From Hyphomicrobiaceae bacterium (GTDB lineage Bacteria > Pseudomonadota > Alphaproteobacteria > Rhizobiales > Methyloligellaceae), in assembly GCA_028066055.1 (NCBI GenBank), contig JALCBY010000008.1, positions 83,786 to 147,785 of the forward strand: a stretch of 64,000 nucleotides of DNA, written 5' to 3'. The translations under genes and the position numbers were made by a program. Positions 63,246 through 64,000 of the stretch are shown piece by piece. Every line of letters starts with the position of its first letter. The first letter of the stretch is position 1. Under the pieces are notes generated by a model. It was given only the letters and a program-made list of their open reading frames with translations, had not been told where the DNA came from and did not search any database.

Positions 63246-64000
63246 ATGGCACGACATGTTCCCAAAACCTTCGGTAGCCGCGCCGAACCGAGGCCCGTCA
63301 CGGGCGAAGCGCCAAGAGGCGGGGACCGCTGGAAGCCGGACAGGGAAAGGAAAAATCTGAACTATCCGGTCGACCGACCGGAAGGGCTGTCCGAGGCACC
63401 GCAGCCGATGATCGCCAACCATCCGATCGTGCGCTCGTTCGACAATCCGAACGCGCTGCCCATGTTCATGCCACACAAGCCGGAACGTCCACAGAAGAGC
63501 GAGGGCGGCATTCCGCTCAAGATCGAGTCGGAATTCTCTCCGCAAGGCGACCAGCCGGAGGCCATCGCCGAGCTCGTCGGCGGCGTGAAGGAAAAGGAGC
63601 GTGACCAGGTGCTGCTCGGCGTCACCGGGTCGGGCAAGACCTTCACCATGGCCAAGGTCATCGAGGAGACCCAGCGCCCGGCGCTGATCCTAGCGCCGAA
63701 CAAGACACTCGCCGCTCAACTCTACGGCGAGTTCAAGAATTTCTTTCCTGAGAATGCGGTGGAGTATTTCGTCTCCTATTACGACTACTACCAGCCGGAA
63801 GCCTATGTGCCGCGCACCGACACTTACATCGAAAAGGAATCGTCGGTGAACGAGCAGATCGACCGCATGCGCCATTCGGCGACGCGGGCGCTGCTGGAGC
63901 GCGACGACGTGATCATCGTCGCCTCGGTCTCCTGCATCTACGGTATCGGTTCGGTCGAGACCTACACGGCCATGACGTTTCAGTTGCAGGTCGGCGACCG
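63246..64000 (+). CDS. uvrB: Excinuclease ABC subunit B, 3' partial
   Basis: Runs off the right edge; about 251 residues are visible. UvrB is the damage-verifying helicase of nucleotide excision repair. After a 95-residue basic extension, the core begins [17 protein letters not shown] with the Walker A motif [16 protein letters not shown], then [20 protein letters not shown], the beta-hairpin Tyr cluster [13 protein letters not shown], and [12 protein letters not shown]. Such long N-terminal extensions occur in Rhizobiales UvrB. No LexA-type GTTC-N7-GTTC box was found upstream. Confidence 0.97.
   Translation, partial: MARHVPKTFGSRAEPRPVTGEAPRGGDRWKPDRERKNLNYPVDRPEGLSEAPQPMIANHPIVRSFDNPNALPMFMPHKPERPQKSEGGIPLKIESEFSPQGDQPEAIAELVGGVKEKERDQVLLGVTGSGKTFTMAKVIEETQRPALILAPNKTLAAQLYGEFKNFFPENAVEYFVSYYDYYQPEAYVPRTDTYIEKESSVNEQIDRMRHSATRALLERDDVIIVASVSCIYGIGSVETYTAMTFQLQVGD

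Overview
The window looks like chromosome of an alphaproteobacterium, most probably of the order Hyphomicrobiales (Rhizobiales). The reasons are the trxB - LysR (LsrB/VtlR-like) - AbcR-like sRNA arrangement at 17.4-19.6 kb, the long basic N-terminal extension on UvrB, the ECF sigma/anti-sigma pair, two TAXI-type TRAP receptors, and moderately GC-rich, densely packed genes. No rRNA, tRNA, CRISPR array, insertion sequence or prophage gene was found.

Left part (1-12.7 kb): the end of an RND efflux pump and a CheZ-like phosphatase, then a minus-strand glycolate operon, glcD-glcE-glcF-malate synthase. A LysR gene diverges from it and is followed on the plus strand by lutA-lutB-lutC. The block oxidises glycolate to glyoxylate, condenses glyoxylate with acetyl-CoA to malate, and oxidises lactate, with one regulator between the two operons.

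12.8-27 kb: a FlaA1/WbpM-like sugar dehydratase; a membrane-anchored HAMP/PAS-like protein fused to a DEDDh exonuclease; a TauD-type dioxygenase; trxB, the LysR gene and the sRNA; MsrP; an orphan TAXI receptor followed by a low-complexity membrane protein with a Sel1-like tail; and a divergent EF-G-like GTPase.

27.5-42.4 kb: a VOC protein, Hsp20, and an RND pump with its adaptor. A 1.7-kb gene-poor stretch with a tandem repeat and possible gene debris follows. Then come a TetR/AhpD-like pair, a flavin-binding protein, a split YeeE/YedE pair, an aspartate aminotransferase, a divergent EamA exporter/Lrp pair, a SIMPL protein and a PhyH dioxygenase.

42.5-56.8 kb: mostly small secreted or membrane proteins. 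They include a VIT/VWA protein of the sortase-target type without a visible sortase, a sulfotransferase, two paralogous tiny two-helix membrane proteins either side of an SRPBCC gene, a 28-residue membrane peptide gene, an ECF sigma/anti-sigma pair diverging from a secreted TPR protein, and a two-gene unit with a DUF2461 protein.

56.8-62.9 kb: probable uptake and breakdown of a nitrogen-containing compound, with a nucleoside/guanine-type deaminase, a D-2-hydroxyacid dehydrogenase, a cytosine-deaminase-like amidohydrolase with an Asn at the usual catalytic Asp, and a TRAP-TAXI transporter. The window ends inside uvrB. All functions are read from sequence motifs and context; no database search was run.
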